DNA of 64,000 nt from Pollutimonas thiosulfatoxidans. GTDB taxonomy: Bacteria; Pseudomonadota; Gammaproteobacteria; Burkholderiales; Burkholderiaceae_B. The position numbers and the translations under genes are program-made. Every line of letters starts with the position of its first letter. Positions within the stretch are counted from its first letter, which is position 1. Shown here in pieces: positions 53,181 to 61,185 of this stretch. The stretch spans positions 1 to 64,000 of the forward strand of contig NZ_CP022987.1 in the NCBI RefSeq assembly GCF_004022565.1, read 5' to 3'. A model generated the notes under the pieces. It made no database searches, was not told the origin of the DNA, and saw only the letters and a list, made by a program, of their open reading frames with translations.

Positions 53181-54299
53181 ATGAATCGACCCAACTTGAT
53201 CGACCTCTTCTCTGGCGTAGGCGGACTTAGCCTGGGTGCTGCCCGCGCGGGCTTCAGGGTGGCTGGCAGCGTGGAGCTAGATCCCATTGCTTCGGCTTCC
53301 CACCAGTTTAATTTTCCGGGTACTAAGCACTTGAAAGAGGACGTTGCCACTTTGACTGGGGACCTTCTGCTCGCTTCATGTGGTGTTGTGCCCGGTACGC
53401 TCTCGGGGCTGATCGGCGGTCCGCCTTGCCAAGGGTTCAGTCTAATCGGCAAGAAAAGTGTGGAAGATCCCCGCAACCAACTGTTTGGTCACTTCTTTCG
53501 GCTTGTTGCCGAAACCCGACCCGCCTTTTTTGTGGCTGAGAACGTCATGGGTATCCTGCGAAAGGAAAACGCCAAGATTATCGAGGCCGCGTTCTCCCAC
53601 TTGCCATCTTGCTACCGCATGCTGGCTCCAATCAAGGTCAAGGCCAGTGACTACGGAGCGCCGACCACTCGCACGCGTGTATTCTTTGTCGGGTTCGATC
53701 CATCGCGTATCGCATCGCTGACGGAGAAGTCGTTTGCTCCAGATCCGGGGATTATCCAGATCAAGGTGAAGGATGCTTTGATGGGTCTTCCGGATGTTCA
53801 TAAGGACTGGCAGAAGGAGGTCCAAAGCTGGCGGACAGTCCGACGGCTTGGCGAAGGGGAGTTTGCTGACCGCGTGTCTGGGCATGTACCGATGGGTGTG
53901 GGAAACCAAGCTGCGCTGGAAAAGGCGACCATGCGTAAAGTGTCGGGTTTTCTTGGGACTCGGCATTCCGAAGAAACTGTTGCTCGTTTCGCGAAGCTAG
54001 CGCTGGGCGAGGTGGATGCTGTCTATCGTTCTCCGCGGCTGGATCCGAATGGGTTCTGTCCCACGCTTCGCGCCGGCACCAACGCCGACAAGGGCAGCTT
54101 TCAAGCCGTACGGCCGATCCATCCAAGGAAACCTCGCGTGATTTCGCCACGTGAAGCAGCTAGGTTGCAAGGGTTCCCCGACTGGTTCGTGTTCCATCCG
54201 ACCAAGTGGCATGCTTTTCGCCAGATTGGCAACAGCGTCAGTCCGATCGTGGCAGAAAGACTGCTCGCATCGATTCGTTTGGCTATAGGTTCGCCCTGA
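53181..54299 (+). CDS. DNA (cytosine-5) methyltransferase
   Basis: 372 aa from the ATG at 53181 (an ATG at 53139, only 5 bp after the tRNA, would add 14 residues). Motif I DLFSGVGGLSLG, catalytic PCQ (Cys83, GGPPCQGFS), ENV at 120-122, motif VIII TRTRVFFVG, and motifs IX-X RQIGNSVSP. The variable target domain between VIII and IX is about 110 residues. It converges on the Rossmann-like gene with a 17-bp overlap. With the GHKL ATPase it suggests a restriction-modification-like module in which this enzyme marks self DNA. Confidence 0.9.
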   Translation: MNRPNLIDLFSGVGGLSLGAARAGFRVAGSVELDPIASASHQFNFPGTKHLKEDVATLTGDLLLASCGVVPGTLSGLIGGPPCQGFSLIGKKSVEDPRNQLFGHFFRLVAETRPAFFVAENVMGILRKENAKIIEAAFSHLPSCYRMLAPIKVKASDYGAPTTRTRVFFVGFDPSRIASLTEKSFAPDPGIIQIKVKDALMGLPDVHKDWQKEVQSWRTVRRLGEGEFADRVSGHVPMGVGNQAALEKATMRKVSGFLGTRHSEETVARFAKLALGEVDAVYRSPRLDPNGFCPTLRAGTNADKGSFQAVRPIHPRKPRVISPREAARLQGFPDWFVFHPTKWHAFRQIGNSVSPIVAERLLASIRLAIGSP

Positions 54300-55269
54300 C
54301 AAATTCTGGGTAGATGCGATAGAACTTGGCGAACGAGGTTACGGCTTGTGGCGGAATGCCCGCAGGATTGATTACTTGCCCGAGAGTATTCTTAGCGTCT
54401 TGGACCGAACCGTTAGGCTGTATCTTCTCTAGCTCCATTCTCTCCCTTAAAGAGAGCACTGGAAGGTCAATATCAATTGGATACTTCCAGTCGAGCATGG
54501 CGAAAGGCCAGTGAGAAAGTCGGCTGCTCACGGGAAATTCATCAGTGCAAGCCTCATTCGGGTCGAGGATTATTCCCGTTGCGGTAAGCATGATCGTCCC
54601 GTCGGAGTAAGAGAATGCGGTAAGCGGCTGTACGTCAAGACTGGTGTTGTTGACAGCCCGTTTGGCCGCATTGTGCAGTGCTTGGAGCAGTAAAGTAGGA
54701 TATTTATTGGCCTTGAAGTCCTCGGGATTAATAGTCGATGGTTTGTCTAACCCGACTCGTTCTTCAAATGCCTGTCTGCGCAAAGAGGCAAGCTCGTGCT
54801 GCTTAATATTGCCCGGGTCTTCCCTTAGGGCAGCGACGGACGCGTTTAGTGTCACTTTGAAGATGTCGCCATGTGCCAGATTTTTGACGAGCTTGAATGT
54901 GTCGTCGAGTTGTTGCTTGAGTTCGCCTGGTGATGTGAAGTCTAGCCACGCAACTGTCGGGGTTTCTGCACGGAAGTTATCTAGAAAGGTTGAGGAGTCG
55001 GAGAGGACAAACTTGACGCAACTTAATGGGCAATTAAATCGCTGTCGAGCCTGTACGATTGCATCCCGCTCGATGCATGTCATATCCGAGATGCGCGTTG
55101 CAAGATGGAGAGCCTTAAAGTCCTCCATGAATGGCCCGCCCAACCCTACATATTGGTAGCTAGAGATGTTGAATGATGTCCGACCAATCCTGTTAAGCAA
55201 ATCTAGAAAGAGTGCGCGTTCGACGGCTTTGTTTGGACGGAGATGATAGGCAATGTTTCCGCCGGTCAT
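54283..55269 (-). CDS. Unknown Rossmann-like (methyltransferase-like) partner of the GHKL ATPase
   Basis: 328 aa from the ATG at 55269 (4-bp overlap with the GHKL gene). An N-terminal half with YQYVGLGGPFMEDF (glycine-rich loop at 41-45), CIERD (acidic residue near 69) and VAWLDFTSPGEL (108-111) has the order of SAM-methyltransferase motifs I, II and IV. The C-terminal half (FSYSDGTIMLTATGIIL and after) is unassigned. No nuclease motif is evident. It could be a methyltransferase, a degraded-fold sensor, or the unrecognised effector of the module. Confidence 0.55.
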   Translation of the reverse strand: MTGGNIAYHLRPNKAVERALFLDLLNRIGRTSFNISSYQYVGLGGPFMEDFKALHLATRISDMTCIERDAIVQARQRFNCPLSCVKFVLSDSSTFLDNFRAETPTVAWLDFTSPGELKQQLDDTFKLVKNLAHGDIFKVTLNASVAALREDPGNIKQHELASLRRQAFEERVGLDKPSTINPEDFKANKYPTLLLQALHNAAKRAVNNTSLDVQPLTAFSYSDGTIMLTATGIILDPNEACTDEFPVSSRLSHWPFAMLDWKYPIDIDLPVLSLRERMELEKIQPNGSVQDAKNTLGQVINPAGIPPQAVTSFAKFYRIYPEFVRANL

Positions 55270-56657
55270 CTTTCTAGCTCCTTGAGGGCCCTCGCGAAAC
55301 ATTCTTCACCAACCTCTGAGGGTGGGGCGTCGGAAGTTCCGAAAAACTCCTGCGACAGCTGTTGAATCTCGTGTTCAGGACGGGAGAAACGGATCCAATT
55401 GTCTGTGTAGATTGCTGGTGTAGGTAATGATGGGCGGGACACTTCACCCCCAACAGGCTTGCGAACCTTCGTGAATACGAAAGCTGTGCTTTTGACAAGC
55501 TCGTTAGCGAGAACTTTCGTTACTTTGTCGGTGGCTTGCTCGCGGACACGCCTTTCCTTGGGGCGTTTCTTCCATTGATTCGTGTAATTGGTGAATTGCT
55601 TCATGCCCTCTCGCATGAAGTCCTTGATCTGTGAATACAGTTCGCTGTTGGCGTCCACGCCTCGTTTGGTAGTGGTCAGCGGCAGCTTTGAAGGATCGTT
55701 AGATTTGAAAATCACCACACCGGAGATCGCGACGAACTGTGTGTGGTAGGCTGGAACCGTTGCTTCACCCCAGCCAGTAAGGCGCGTCTTGTCCGCATGC
55801 AGGATGACGCGATCATTACAAATGATTGTCCAGCCCGCACTTTCGGAGTTTGCTCTACCCGCTAGCTCTTGGTCTTCGTCTTCTTCGGTGGGCGAATTTC
55901 GATACAGGCCGACTGAGAGGTAAACATCGACACCGTCATCTTTGCCGTCGCGGCGATAGATGTATGGACCAATACTGTTGCCACTGTCGTCTGTATCTGT
56001 TTCGAGGATGAAACCGACCTTTTTGGGTACGGGCGCCTGTCCGTTGATTGTGACTGTGAAGCCTTTCTCGATAATATAGCCGTAATAGGCTGATACTTCT
56101 TCCAGGAAGTCATTCAAAAATTCCGCTTGGGAGAACATCTTTGAGATGGCCGGGCGCAGTTCACTGACATGAATGGTTGTGCCATGTGGGCTGCTATTGG
56201 CGATTTCCTTGATGGAAAACTCCCACGTGTCATCATCGCTCATCCAGTTTGAAGGAATTTCTACGTTGAATGATGTGTCACTCCTCAGGCTGGTGACAGT
56301 GGCGGATTGGCCCATCTTGAAGATCGCTCGCTTCATGCCAATGCCATATAGACCGACGGTTGGCAGATCCTTGTCCTGGTCTCCGCTCTTACGTCCAAGG
56401 CGGAATGCTTTTTCTTCGGCCAACTCCAGAGGAATCCCACCGCAGTTGTCGGTTATGCGGAAGGTTTGAGAATCGAACTCGATCTTTGCCCAATAGCCCT
56501 CGTATGGCCGCTCTGGATTTCCGTCATGCTGCGGTGACCGCATAACACCATCCACACAATTATCTAATAGATCCAGTAATGCATCTTTCAGTTCGATGTC
56601 TCTAACCAGCATTTCGACAAAAAAACGCTTCGTGGGATGTGCGTCAGCGATAGCCAT
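55266..56657 (-). CDS. GHKL (Hsp90/MutL/MORC-like) ATPase
   Basis: 463 aa from the ATG at 56657; AAGGAG lies 13 bp upstream, and a TTG at 56747 would add 30 residues. Bergerat ATP-site motifs: N box DLLDNCVDG at about 29-37, DNCGGIP at 70-76, GLYGIGMKRA at 102-111. A transducer-like region follows with CNDRVILHADKTRLTGW and KLPLTTTKRGVD. MutL-like GHKL ATPases linked to DNA methyltransferases are known as prokaryotic relatives of MORC in predicted restriction systems. It is coupled to the unknown gene downstream. Confidence 0.82.
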   Translation of the reverse strand: MAIADAHPTKRFFVEMLVRDIELKDALLDLLDNCVDGVMRSPQHDGNPERPYEGYWAKIEFDSQTFRITDNCGGIPLELAEEKAFRLGRKSGDQDKDLPTVGLYGIGMKRAIFKMGQSATVTSLRSDTSFNVEIPSNWMSDDDTWEFSIKEIANSSPHGTTIHVSELRPAISKMFSQAEFLNDFLEEVSAYYGYIIEKGFTVTINGQAPVPKKVGFILETDTDDSGNSIGPYIYRRDGKDDGVDVYLSVGLYRNSPTEEDEDQELAGRANSESAGWTIICNDRVILHADKTRLTGWGEATVPAYHTQFVAISGVVIFKSNDPSKLPLTTTKRGVDANSELYSQIKDFMREGMKQFTNYTNQWKKRPKERRVREQATDKVTKVLANELVKSTAFVFTKVRKPVGGEVSRPSLPTPAIYTDNWIRFSRPEHEIQQLSQEFFGTSDAPPSEVGEECFARALKELER

Positions 56658-56870
56658 AAGTTCTTTGTTGCTCCTTTTAATGGACCGGTTGACCGGTCGG
56701 CCCTCACTGGCAGTCTGCAGGTCGCCAAATAGCCAAGGTGACCACAATTAAACTGGATTTAGTTAATCGTTACATTTTTATGTTTGATGAAATGGTTGAT
56801 TACTTACGACTAAGCTTACCGTATAAGTATGTAGCCACACAACACCGCTTAAAGCTTCCTGTACTGGCAT

Positions 56871-57938
56871 CTACTGCGCTAACTTATCCAACTTCCCCAC
56901 CAAGTCCTCAGCTCTTAGGTGCGTATACCGCTTCAACATCTGCATAGACTTATGCCCGCTGATCGCAGCCACTTCCTGATCTGACAACCCGGCTTCCACC
57001 AATCGGCTAACCGCCTCATGCCGCAGATCATGAAACCGAAAATCCGTCAGGCCAGCTGCTTTCTTGGCATCCGTCCATGCCTTATCAAACAGGTACGGTC
57101 TCCGAACCCCATCACGGCCAGGCTCACCAAAGAACACCAGATCGGTTTCAGGAGGCCGCAGCGGATTATCAAGCGCTGCCTGAAAGCCGCTGGTCGCAGC
57201 TTTGGTCAACGGCACTGTCCGTGGCGACGAGTTCTTGGTGTGTTCCAGTCTTACAACGCGTTTCAGCATATCAACCTGGCCAACTCGCACTCCAGCAATC
57301 TCCGATAGCCGCATCCCGGTCTCTAGCGCGATTCGCACTATCCAGCTAAACATTGGGTTTGAGTAAGTATCTACCGCAGCCAGCAACCGTTTGTTCTCTG
57401 CTGGAGTCAACCGTCGATTACGTCCAGCGCCCGGAGCAGGGCGACGAATATTGGACACAGGATTGAATGGTAGCCCTATACCCCATTCCTTGATGGCGAC
57501 AGTAAACAAATGGCCAAGCAAGGCCAGCTCTAGCCGCACGGTATTGTTGCTACGCGGTACACGCTTGCCGTTCCCGTCTTCATCGCCAGCCAGGCGTGTG
57601 TCGCGGTACTGAGCAACAATGTCAGCACTAAGCGCGGCCAAAGAGTATTTACCCAAATGCTTAATCAGCGCCTGGGCTTTCTTATGCTCACCGATTTGTG
57701 TGGACTGGCGCTTGGTCGGGGTCACTTCCCGCAAGTAGCGCTTTAATGCCGCCTCAACGGTCATCCGTTCAGCCGGCGCACGATGTATGTACATTCCGCG
57801 TACCATTTCGTCTTCGGTACGGCGCGCCCAGTCTTCGGCGTCTCTTTTGGTGCGGAAAGTTTTGGCGGTAGTAGGCCAGCCAGTTTTACGGATTAGTGCC
57901 TTCCAGGTGCCGGAAGGAGTCTTGACGATAGTGGCCAT
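56871..57938 (-). CDS. int: Tyrosine-type site-specific integrase of the island
   Basis: 355 aa with an N-terminal arm-binding region (WKALIRKTGWPTTAKTFRTKRDAEDWARR), a SAM-like core-binding domain and the catalytic set Arg210 (ETGMRLSEI), Lys235, His303-x-x-Arg306 (HDLRHE), His329 and Tyr338 (GHKSMQMLKRYTHL). It lies 136 bp from the tRNA-Leu 3' end with its promoter region toward the att core, the usual arrangement. ACTGTACC repeats just upstream may be its arm sites. Confidence 0.92.
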   Translation of the reverse strand: MATIVKTPSGTWKALIRKTGWPTTAKTFRTKRDAEDWARRTEDEMVRGMYIHRAPAERMTVEAALKRYLREVTPTKRQSTQIGEHKKAQALIKHLGKYSLAALSADIVAQYRDTRLAGDEDGNGKRVPRSNNTVRLELALLGHLFTVAIKEWGIGLPFNPVSNIRRPAPGAGRNRRLTPAENKRLLAAVDTYSNPMFSWIVRIALETGMRLSEIAGVRVGQVDMLKRVVRLEHTKNSSPRTVPLTKAATSGFQAALDNPLRPPETDLVFFGEPGRDGVRRPYLFDKAWTDAKKAAGLTDFRFHDLRHEAVSRLVEAGLSDQEVAAISGHKSMQMLKRYTHLRAEDLVGKLDKLAQ

Positions 57939-57967
57939 TCAGGCTCCGGGTGATGCTCGACGCTTCA

Positions 57968-57986
57968 TCACTGTACCGAAACTGTA
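57968..57986. repeat. ACTGTACC direct repeat upstream of int (possible arm-type sites)
   Basis: Two copies of ACTGTACC (57968-57975 and 57979-57986) spaced by 11 bp, one helical turn, lie between the integrase start and the att core. The same CTGTAC/TGTACC motif forms the large palindrome at the other end (29984-30024). Confidence 0.5.
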
Positions 57987-58073
57987 CCTAACTCGCAATC
58001 TTGGAAAATCCCCCAGTCTTGGGGTAGAGGTCTGAACCCAGCTAAATACTTGTAAACACTGCGTATTTTAAGC

Positions 58074-58158
58074 TGGTGCCCGGGGCCGGAATCGAACCGG
58101 CACGCCTTGCGGCGGGGGATTTTGAGTCCCCTGCGTCTACCAATTTCACCACCCGGGC
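58074..58158 (-). tRNA. tRNA-Leu(CAA), chromosomal integration site
   Basis: 85 nt including encoded CCA. Acceptor GCCCGGG/CCCGGGC, anticodon stem GGGGA/TCCCC with loop CTCAAAA (anticodon CAA), long variable arm (GCCGCAAGGC) and T arm GCCGGTTCGATTCCGGC. Its 3' half, including the encoded end, is supplied by the island's 44-bp att repeat and flank, so the gene was regenerated on insertion. Positions 58084-58127 match 29819-29862 exactly. Confidence 0.95.
58084..58127 (-). repeat. Proximal attachment site inside tRNA-Leu
   Basis: 44-bp direct repeat partner of 29819-29862, spanning the anticodon loop to the T arm of the intact tRNA. The identity stops inside the anticodon loop at one end and before the acceptor stem at the other, which limits the crossover to this segment. 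Confidence 0.88.
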
Positions 58159-58281
58159 ATTCAAGTAGATCGCCCCGAAGAATACGGGGCGTGGCAGAAA
58201 GGCGTAATTATACGCACAGTTCCAAACTTTCGCATGCCGCCACTGCCTCTAAAGCCCAGCCCTCTCACGACCAACCCGCCC

Positions 58282-60312
58282 CTAAACCGACAGCAATCGG
58301 CGCATCCAGTCCAGCAACACAGTCGGCAAGGCTTCCGGCTTATGCAGCAGCGCATATTGCCTGGCCCCAAAGATGGCGGGCAGGTAGCTGGCCGCCTGCC
58401 TGTCTATGGTCAGGCAAAACGGAAAGATGCCTTGCCGCTTGGCCTCGTCCACAGCCCGGCGCATGTCTTGCACGCCATACTGGCCCTCGTACTCATCGAC
58501 ATCATTGGGCTTGCCGTCGGACAGCAGCAGCAATAGTCGGTGCTGGGCGTTTTGCTGCATCAGGGTGGCGCTGGCGTGGCGTAGCGCTGCGCCAGCCCGC
58601 GTGTAGTACTGGGGCTCCAGCCCGGCGATGCGCAGGGCCACTTCCCCGCCATAGGCCTCGTCAAAGTCTTTTACGATGTTGACGGTAACGCCGCGCGGGC
58701 CTTCGCCGGAGAAGGCCTGGATGCAGTACGGCGCGCCCATTTTCTCCAGGGCGATGCTGACGAGTAACAGGGCTTCGCGTTCCACATCGATGATGCGTTT
58801 GTTGGCCGTCAGCCAAGAGTCGGTGGAGCCGCTGATGTCAATCAACAGCACGATGGCCAGGTCGCGTGCCTGGGGCCGCTGCTGTTTGTACAAGGCCTGG
58901 GGCATGGGCAGGCCGGCACGTACGTCGGCAAAGGCATCCAGGCAGGCGTCCAGGTCGATGTCGTCGCCGTCCAGCCGACGGCGCAACCATAGGCGCTCGG
59001 CTTGCAGCATTTCGAAGCGCTTGCGTATGGTGTCCAGCAACGCGTGGTGGCGCGCCAGCGTCTCGTCTATCCAGGCTTGGGGGCCATGGATGGCGGGTGT
59101 CAGGTGGACGGTGGCGCCGGGGTGGCGGTAGCCTTGTTGGCGGTAGTCCCATTCCGGGTAGCGCAGTTCCAGGCCTGTCTTGGCGCTGCTCTGTTGCTGC
59201 AGTCGGCTACGCTTGTCGGGCGGGTCGTCCGACAGCAATACCTCACGCGCCTTGCCGGGTGTGGAAACCAAACGCGCTTCGGGCAGCTCGGACAAGGCAT
59301 CGGCAAACTCTTCAGCGGCGGTGTCTTCATCGCGGTCGGCGGGGCGCTGCATGCCCATCGGGTCTTCCGCTTGTTCCAGCGGCGGGCCGGTTTGCACCAT
59401 CCATACCCCTTGGGGGCGGTCGTCCTCGTCCGGCTGGGCTTGTCGCTCTTTGGGGCGGCGCGGCATGCGGGCGCTGCGCGGGCGCTCGGGCTGCCCGGCA
59501 TCGTCCGGCCCCGGTTGGATCTCGACAGCCTCAGGCGCTGCGGGCGGCAGCAGATCGCCGGTCCAGTAATCTTTATACAGTGCATGCGTGTGCGGCTTGC
59601 CTTGGGTGGCTTCCCGCGCTTGCTGCGATTCTGCAATAAGGGCGGCCGAAGCAGCAGAAGCCTGGGCGTCACGGCACCAGGGCAAGCCGGGTACAGGCTG
59701 GCCCACTGGCGCTTGCAGGACGGTTTGCACTAGTTGTTCCAGCGCGCGGCATGCCGGGGGCACGCGATGGATATCGGGCCTGTCTGCCAGACACCACAGC
59801 CGCAAGGCGTTCAGGCTGTCGCGGCTGCCGGGCAGCAGGCTCGCGATGGCTTCGTCGCAGGCCATGCCCTCCAGCAGTAAATACACGCCGCGCGTACGCG
59901 GGCAACTAATGCCGGCTGCTGCTGCGGCGCTGCCGCGTCGGGCCAGCATGGCCAGCCGTAGTGCCATGGCGCGATAGCGTTGCATGGCCAGGTTCAGGTC
60001 GGTGGTTTGAACATCGGGGGGCAACCACAGGCAGGCACCATTGGTGGCGGGCAGCGGTGTACGCCCTTGCGGCATGTCGTGCCGCCGGAAGATGCGTAGC
60101 AACAGGCTGGGTATGGCGGGTGTTTGCGCCGCCCGCAACGGGTAGCTGCTGCCGAAGGCGGCGCCGATCAGCAGGTCCAGGCGTTCGGCCACATCGCTCA
60201 ATTCAACGGGCGGCGGTGTGTGTATGGGGCCGCGCTGGCGGCGCCACAGTTCGCGTGCGTAGATGGTGGCGTGTCGCGCTACATCGGTGATGACGTCTTC
60301 GGCTTCAGCCAT
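58282..60312 (-). CDS. norD: Nitric oxide reductase activation protein NorD
   Basis: 676 aa. The C-terminal von Willebrand A domain carries the MIDAS motif DISGS at 492-496 (LLIDISGSTDSWL) with downstream SDGKPND. The N-terminal half has a CbbO/NorD-like helical region and a charged, Pro-rich middle (residues 255-345). NorD works with the NorQ MoxR-type ATPase to insert the non-haem iron and activate the NorCB complex. It is 24 bp downstream of norQ. Confidence 0.9.
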   Translation of the reverse strand: MAEAEDVITDVARHATIYARELWRRQRGPIHTPPPVELSDVAERLDLLIGAAFGSSYPLRAAQTPAIPSLLLRIFRRHDMPQGRTPLPATNGACLWLPPDVQTTDLNLAMQRYRAMALRLAMLARRGSAAAAAGISCPRTRGVYLLLEGMACDEAIASLLPGSRDSLNALRLWCLADRPDIHRVPPACRALEQLVQTVLQAPVGQPVPGLPWCRDAQASAASAALIAESQQAREATQGKPHTHALYKDYWTGDLLPPAAPEAVEIQPGPDDAGQPERPRSARMPRRPKERQAQPDEDDRPQGVWMVQTGPPLEQAEDPMGMQRPADRDEDTAAEEFADALSELPEARLVSTPGKAREVLLSDDPPDKRSRLQQQSSAKTGLELRYPEWDYRQQGYRHPGATVHLTPAIHGPQAWIDETLARHHALLDTIRKRFEMLQAERLWLRRRLDGDDIDLDACLDAFADVRAGLPMPQALYKQQRPQARDLAIVLLIDISGSTDSWLTANKRIIDVEREALLLVSIALEKMGAPYCIQAFSGEGPRGVTVNIVKDFDEAYGGEVALRIAGLEPQYYTRAGAALRHASATLMQQNAQHRLLLLLSDGKPNDVDEYEGQYGVQDMRRAVDEAKRQGIFPFCLTIDRQAASYLPAIFGARQYALLHKPEALPTVLLDWMRRLLSV

Positions 60313-60336
60313 GGTCGCCGGGCCCTTGCACTGCCG

Positions 60337-61185
60337 CTACGGGAAGCTTAGGTCGACCAGGTCATGCATGGCGCCGACCAGGGTGGCATCGTCCGACAGG
60401 GGCGCCACCAGCGCCACCTGGCAGGCCCGCTTTACCGGGATGCCGCGTGCGATCAGCATGGCGGTGGCCACCAGCAAGCGTGTGCTGGGCACTTCAGCCA
60501 GCCCGCGGTCGGCGAAGGAGCGCAGCTTTTCTGCCAGGCCGACCAGGGCTGCGCAGGTGGGGCGGTCCAGCTGGCTTTCCTGCATGACGATTTCTATTTC
60601 TTGCTGTGCCGGCGGAAAGTTAAAATCCAGTGCCACGAAGCGCTGGCGGGTGCTGGGCTTAAGGTCTTTCAGCATGCGCTGGTAGCCGGGGTTGTAGGAC
60701 ACCACCAGCTGAAAGCCCGGGGCGGCATGGATCAGCTCGCCGGTTTTCTCGATGGCCAGGCTGCGGCGATGGTCGGTCAGGGAATGCAGCACGACGATGG
60801 TGTCCTGGCGCGCCTCGACCACTTCATCCAGATAGCAGATGGCGCCGCTGCGCAGGGCGGTGGTCAGGGGGCCGTCGTTCCATTGGGTGCGATCATGCTG
60901 GATCAAGAATCGTCCGATCAGGTCGCTGGCGCTAAGGTCGTCATGGCACGATATGGTGATCAGCGGCCGCTGCAGCCGCCAGGCCATGTGTTCTACAAAC
61001 CTGGTCTTGCCGCAGCCGGTAGGGCCTTTAAGCATGACGGCCAGCTGATTGGCGTGGCATTGTTCAAAGAGCTGTACTTCGTCGGCGCACGGCAGGTAAT
61101 AGGGGGGCGCAGGGCTGGTCGACCGGGCGCCGTCTACGGCACCCTGGGCGCTTGCGCCGCTGCGCGCTTCAACGGCTTGCTTCAT
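60337..61185 (-). CDS. norQ: NorQ/CbbQ-family MoxR AAA+ ATPase
   Basis: 282 aa from the ATG at 61185, with GAGG 9 bp upstream; it overlaps the norB stop by 17 bp. Walker A GPTGCGKT at 54-61, Walker B CYLDEVVEA, sensor FQLVVSYNPGYQ, and C-terminal SDDATLVGAMHDLVDLSF typical of CbbQ/NirQ/NorQ. It partners NorD as a metal-insertion chaperone for NorB. Confidence 0.92.
   Translation of the reverse strand: MKQAVEARSGASAQGAVDGARSTSPAPPYYLPCADEVQLFEQCHANQLAVMLKGPTGCGKTRFVEHMAWRLQRPLITISCHDDLSASDLIGRFLIQHDRTQWNDGPLTTALRSGAICYLDEVVEARQDTIVVLHSLTDHRRSLAIEKTGELIHAAPGFQLVVSYNPGYQRMLKDLKPSTRQRFVALDFNFPPAQQEIEIVMQESQLDRPTCAALVGLAEKLRSFADRGLAEVPSTRLLVATAMLIARGIPVKRACQVALVAPLSDDATLVGAMHDLVDLSFP

Larger units (their letters stand above)
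29819..58127. mobile_element. 28.3-kb genomic island (integrative mobilisable element) in tRNA-Leu(CAA)
   Basis: A 44-bp perfect direct repeat (29819-29862 and 58084-58127) bounds the segment. The right copy is part of an intact tRNA-Leu gene; the left copy is a partial tRNA whose flank no longer forms an acceptor stem. A tyrosine integrase gene lies 136 bp inside the right end. Contents: a STAND gene split by an IS256-like element, HsdRSM, McrBC with Fic, AbiE toxin-antitoxin, MobC/relaxase with VirB5, EexN and VirB6, an intron-containing tRNA-Leu, and a cytosine methyltransferase/GHKL module. Composition is patchy and generally AT-richer than the flanks. Confidence 0.88.
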
